From the NCBI GenBank assembly GCA_050014415.1, contig JBEKDJ010000430.1, forward strand, positions 1 through 6,921: a stretch of DNA of 6,921 bases, read 5' to 3'. The stretch is from JBEKDJ01 sp050014415. Its GTDB lineage: Bacteria; Desulfobacterota; BSN033; UBA1163. The notes under the pieces are model-generated. The model saw only the letters and a list, made by a program, of their open reading frames with translations, was not told the origin of the DNA and searched no databases. The translations under genes were made by a program, and so were the position numbers. Below are positions 5,533-6,921 of this stretch, piece by piece; position 1 is the stretch's first letter, and each line of letters starts with the position of its first letter.

Positions 5533-5712
5533 ATGCCAGCGATTGCATCTCTTGAGGATTTGAAGGCGGCTCAAAAAGATCTTCTGGAAGCGAAGGACTT
5601 GAACGAGCTGAAGGCGGTATTTAAGAATTGGCGCAGGATAGGCTGGAAAAATATCTGCAAGCTTTGGCTGGAGGAAAGGACTCCGGAGCAGTTGAAAGGT
5701 GAAGGGGAATAG
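5533..5712 (+). CDS. Small 59-residue protein of unknown function
   Basis: ATG at 5533 has GGAG 6 bases upstream and opens a 60-codon frame ending in TAG. The protein (MPAIASLEDLKAAQKDLLEA..., ending PEQLKGEGE) is highly charged, rich in Leu, Lys and Glu, with likely helices at 6-20 and 22-50 and a WRRIGWKN patch around 33-40. I do not recognise the family. Support for real coding comes from the sequence just downstream: 5742-5796 is a 55-base copy of its 3' end, and most differences between the two are synonymous (for example GAG/GAA, CAG/CAA, TTG/TTA, AGG/AGA). It is short and without informative neighbours, so function is left open. Confidence 0.6.
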   Translation: MPAIASLEDLKAAQKDLLEAKDLNELKAVFKNWRRIGWKNICKLWLEERTPEQLKGEGE

Positions 5713-5724
5713 TAAATAGTGTAG

Positions 5725-5796
5725 ACGCGACACCAATGCCTCAAGCTTTGGCTGGAAGAGAGAAGTCCGGAACAATTAAAAGGTGAGGGTGGATGA
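5725..5796 (+). pseudogene. Diverged 3' fragment of a second copy of the small gene (copy B)
   Basis: The frame after a TAG (5722-5724) gives CLKLWLEERSPEQLKGEGG-stop over 5737-5796, with no start codon. It aligns to the end of the 59-residue ORF (ICKLWLEERTPEQLKGEGE) over 55 bases without gaps; I count 43 identical. The codon differences are mainly third-position transitions, as expected if this fragment was once a translated paralogue. The N-terminal two thirds are missing. The bases after its stop also match copy A at 3441-3455. Confidence 0.6.
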
Positions 5797-5903
5797 GGTT
5801 TCTGAAAGGGAATAATAAGTGAAGGAATTCGACCTGGTCCTTCGGACCTAAGTTGTTTCAGAACCACCGTCCCTTTTCCACTTGTGAGGCTGGAGGTGAA
5901 GGA

Positions 5904-6197
5904 ATGAGTGAAGAAACCCATGATGATGGTTCCTCCCTGTCCGACCTGAAGCCATTGGTAAGAAGACTTGTGAAGGTAAAAAAACAGGCAGAGGCAATCG
6001 GTTTATTCACTAATGATAGAGAATTACTGGAATGTACCTGCGGCTTGATAGAAGACGTTGCCTTTGATGGCAGCCTGTTTACCTATCATAGGAATGACCA
6101 TGCCTTTAAGGATACTGGACTGCGTTTTATAAAGGTAAACGAGAACACGTTCTGCTGTCCTGTATGCAAAACCAGGCTGAAAGCAGAATATTTATGA
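5904..6197 (+). CDS. 97-residue unknown protein with paired cysteines, coupled to DUF1016
   Basis: The ATG at 5904 has a strong ribosome site (GGAGGTG, 5 bases upstream), better than an in-frame ATG at 5853. The protein starts with an acidic, Ser-rich tail (residues 1-13), then a basic helix (LKPLVRRLVKVKKQAEAIG, 15-33). It carries C44-x-C46 and C85-P-V-C88 with an extra C84, plus H62 and H66 between them; this could be a zinc-ribbon-like fold, although C-x-C is not a standard zinc knuckle. There is no signal peptide or membrane segment. Its TGA stop overlaps the ATG of the DUF1016 gene as ATGA, so the two are almost certainly co-translated. I do not recognise the family; a role with the nuclease is inferred from coupling only. 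Confidence 0.8.
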   Translation: MSEETHDDGSSLSDLKPLVRRLVKVKKQAEAIGLFTNDRELLECTCGLIEDVAFDGSLFTYHRNDHAFKDTGLRFIKVNENTFCCPVCKTRLKAEYL

Positions 6198-6921
6198 GCA
6201 CGCAGAAGAAAACAAATTTAACTTTTGCCGAATTGGTCTTATCTATACGGCAGGCCCATGATCTTTTTTCAGCTCAAGCAAGCAAAGCGGTCAATATCAG
6301 CCTGACGCTGAGAAACTGGGCTATCGGCTATTACATTGAACGATATGAGCGTTTAGGAGTGGATCGTGCCAAATATGGTGAAAGGCTCATGGATGATCTT
6401 TCCGAAACTCTCAGGAAACTTGGTCTTTCCCGGTGTGATCGTCGTGAACTTTACAGGTACCGGCAATTCTACTTAACCTATCCACAGATTGTGGAGGCAG
6501 CAGCTCCACAATTGACTGCTGTTCTCCAGAACAAAAAACAATGGCAATTATTGACGGTTAAAAGCAAGCAGAAAATTGCCGGTTCAATTGTGGAGTCGCT
6601 GCCTCCACAATTAAAAAACAGTGGACAAACGCTTCTCACGAGGCTTTCCTTTACTCATTTTGCCGAACTCCTTGAAATCCAGGATAGTCTCAAACGCGTT
6701 TTTTATGAGGTTGAGTGTATGCGCGGTAACTGGTCGGTGCGGGAACTCAAGCGCCAAATGGCCACACTCTATTATGAACGCACCGAACTTTCCAGAAATA
6801 AGAAAAAACTTGCTTCCTTAGTGGAGCAGACATCGGAAAAACAGGAAACACGACTTCCCATCCGTGATCCGTATATTTTCGAATTCCTCGGCCTCAAATC
6901 GAAAGAGGTCATGGGTGAGTC
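6194..6921 (+). CDS. DUF1016/YhcG-type PDDEXK nuclease family protein, N-terminal part (runs off right edge)
   Basis: The frame opens at the ATG at 6194 and is uninterrupted for 242 codons to the edge. FAELVLSIRQAHDLFSAQAS (10-29), LRNWAIGYYIERYE (41-54), KYGERLMDDLSETLRKL (62-78), LLTRLSFTHFAELLEI (about 149-164), MRGNWSVRELKRQM (176-189) and DPYIFEFLGL (225-234) are the successive blocks of the DUF1016 N-terminal domain and the entry to the C-terminal nuclease domain. The catalytic residues would lie beyond the window; members are usually about 340-390 residues. The family is common in defence and mobile regions, and a PDDEXK-like nuclease role is assigned from family knowledge. The variable linker at 99-140 contains two related peptides, IVEAAAPQL and IVESLPPQL, each encoded by a palindrome. 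It overlaps the 97-residue gene by 4 bases. Confidence 0.9.
   Translation, partial: MSTQKKTNLTFAELVLSIRQAHDLFSAQASKAVNISLTLRNWAIGYYIERYERLGVDRAKYGERLMDDLSETLRKLGLSRCDRRELYRYRQFYLTYPQIVEAAAPQLTAVLQNKKQWQLLTVKSKQKIAGSIVESLPPQLKNSGQTLLTRLSFTHFAELLEIQDSLKRVFYEVECMRGNWSVRELKRQMATLYYERTELSRNKKKLASLVEQTSEKQETRLPIRDPYIFEFLGLKSKEVMGE
6488..6512 (+). repeat. Intragenic palindrome 1 in the DUF1016 gene
   Basis: ATTGTGGAG (6488-6496) and CTCCACAAT (6504-6512) are perfect 9-bp arms around a 7-base loop GCAGCAG. In frame it encodes IVEAAAPQ. The left arm also overlaps a second small palindrome, CCACA-GAT-TGTGG (6482-6494). Confidence 0.9.
6586..6612 (+). repeat. Intragenic palindrome 2 in the DUF1016 gene
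   Basis: AATTGTGGAG (6586-6595) and CTCCACAATT (6603-6612) are perfect 10-bp arms around the 7-base loop TCGCTGC. In frame it encodes IVESLPPQL. It has the same arms and loop length as palindrome 1, displaced by exactly 99 bases (33 codons). Confidence 0.9.

Noticed and set aside
5832..5844. GGTCC-TTC-GGACC hairpin as a terminator
   Set aside because: Only a 5-bp stem and no following T-run; too weak to call.
5571..5921. 116-codon minus-strand open frame with repeated SPFNCSG
   Set aside because: Its internal repeat is the antisense of the duplicated small-gene 3' end, whose codon pattern supports the plus strand.

Overview
The window looks like chromosomal DNA from an uncultured anaerobic bacterium. 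A deltaproteobacterial-type host (Desulfobacterota or Syntrophobacterales-like) is my guess from the style of the molybdenum hydroxylase, the MNT/HEPN pair, and the ORF6N and DUF1016 genes; nothing here fixes the taxonomy. The dominant theme is gene decay. At least four genes carry a clear lesion while the flanking codons are still well preserved, which suggests recent loss, although some single-base lesions could be assembly errors.

Left part (1-2983, minus strand). Reading right to left, this is the wreck of a three-subunit xanthine dehydrogenase-family operon. It holds a [2Fe-2S] subunit cut off after its third cluster cysteine (2726-2950), then a full-length molybdopterin subunit broken by one inserted base and one amber codon (428-2720). 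After that come about 24 codons resembling the start of the FAD subunit (334-408), preceded by a 23-bp tandem duplication at the old stop/start overlap. The window edge (1-295) holds the intact-looking N-terminus of a THUMP-type RNA methyltransferase.

Middle (2984-5532, plus strand). A 500-base non-coding stretch with one good sigma-70-like promoter candidate leads to an intact HTH-nucleotidyltransferase (MNT) gene with an operator-like palindrome array just before its start. It overlaps a HEPN gene that has lost an internal segment, including the stretch where the catalytic motif is expected. This leaves an apparent orphan MNT antitoxin. Next is an ORF6N-domain gene killed by two in-frame stops. 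It has a 17-bp palindrome upstream whose near copy lies inside its own coding sequence. A GC-rich hairpin flanked by GCTATGC-type simple repeats follows.

Right part (5533-6921, plus strand). A 59-codon small ORF is followed by a diverged second copy of its 3' end; a third partial copy lies 2.3 kb away near the MNT gene. The differences between the first two copies are mostly synonymous, so this is a candidate family of small proteins. The window ends in a translationally coupled pair: a 97-residue cysteine-containing unknown protein and the N-terminal two thirds of a DUF1016/YhcG PDDEXK-type nuclease. Its coding sequence carries two near-identical palindromic inserts.

No rRNA, tRNA, CRISPR array or transposase is visible.
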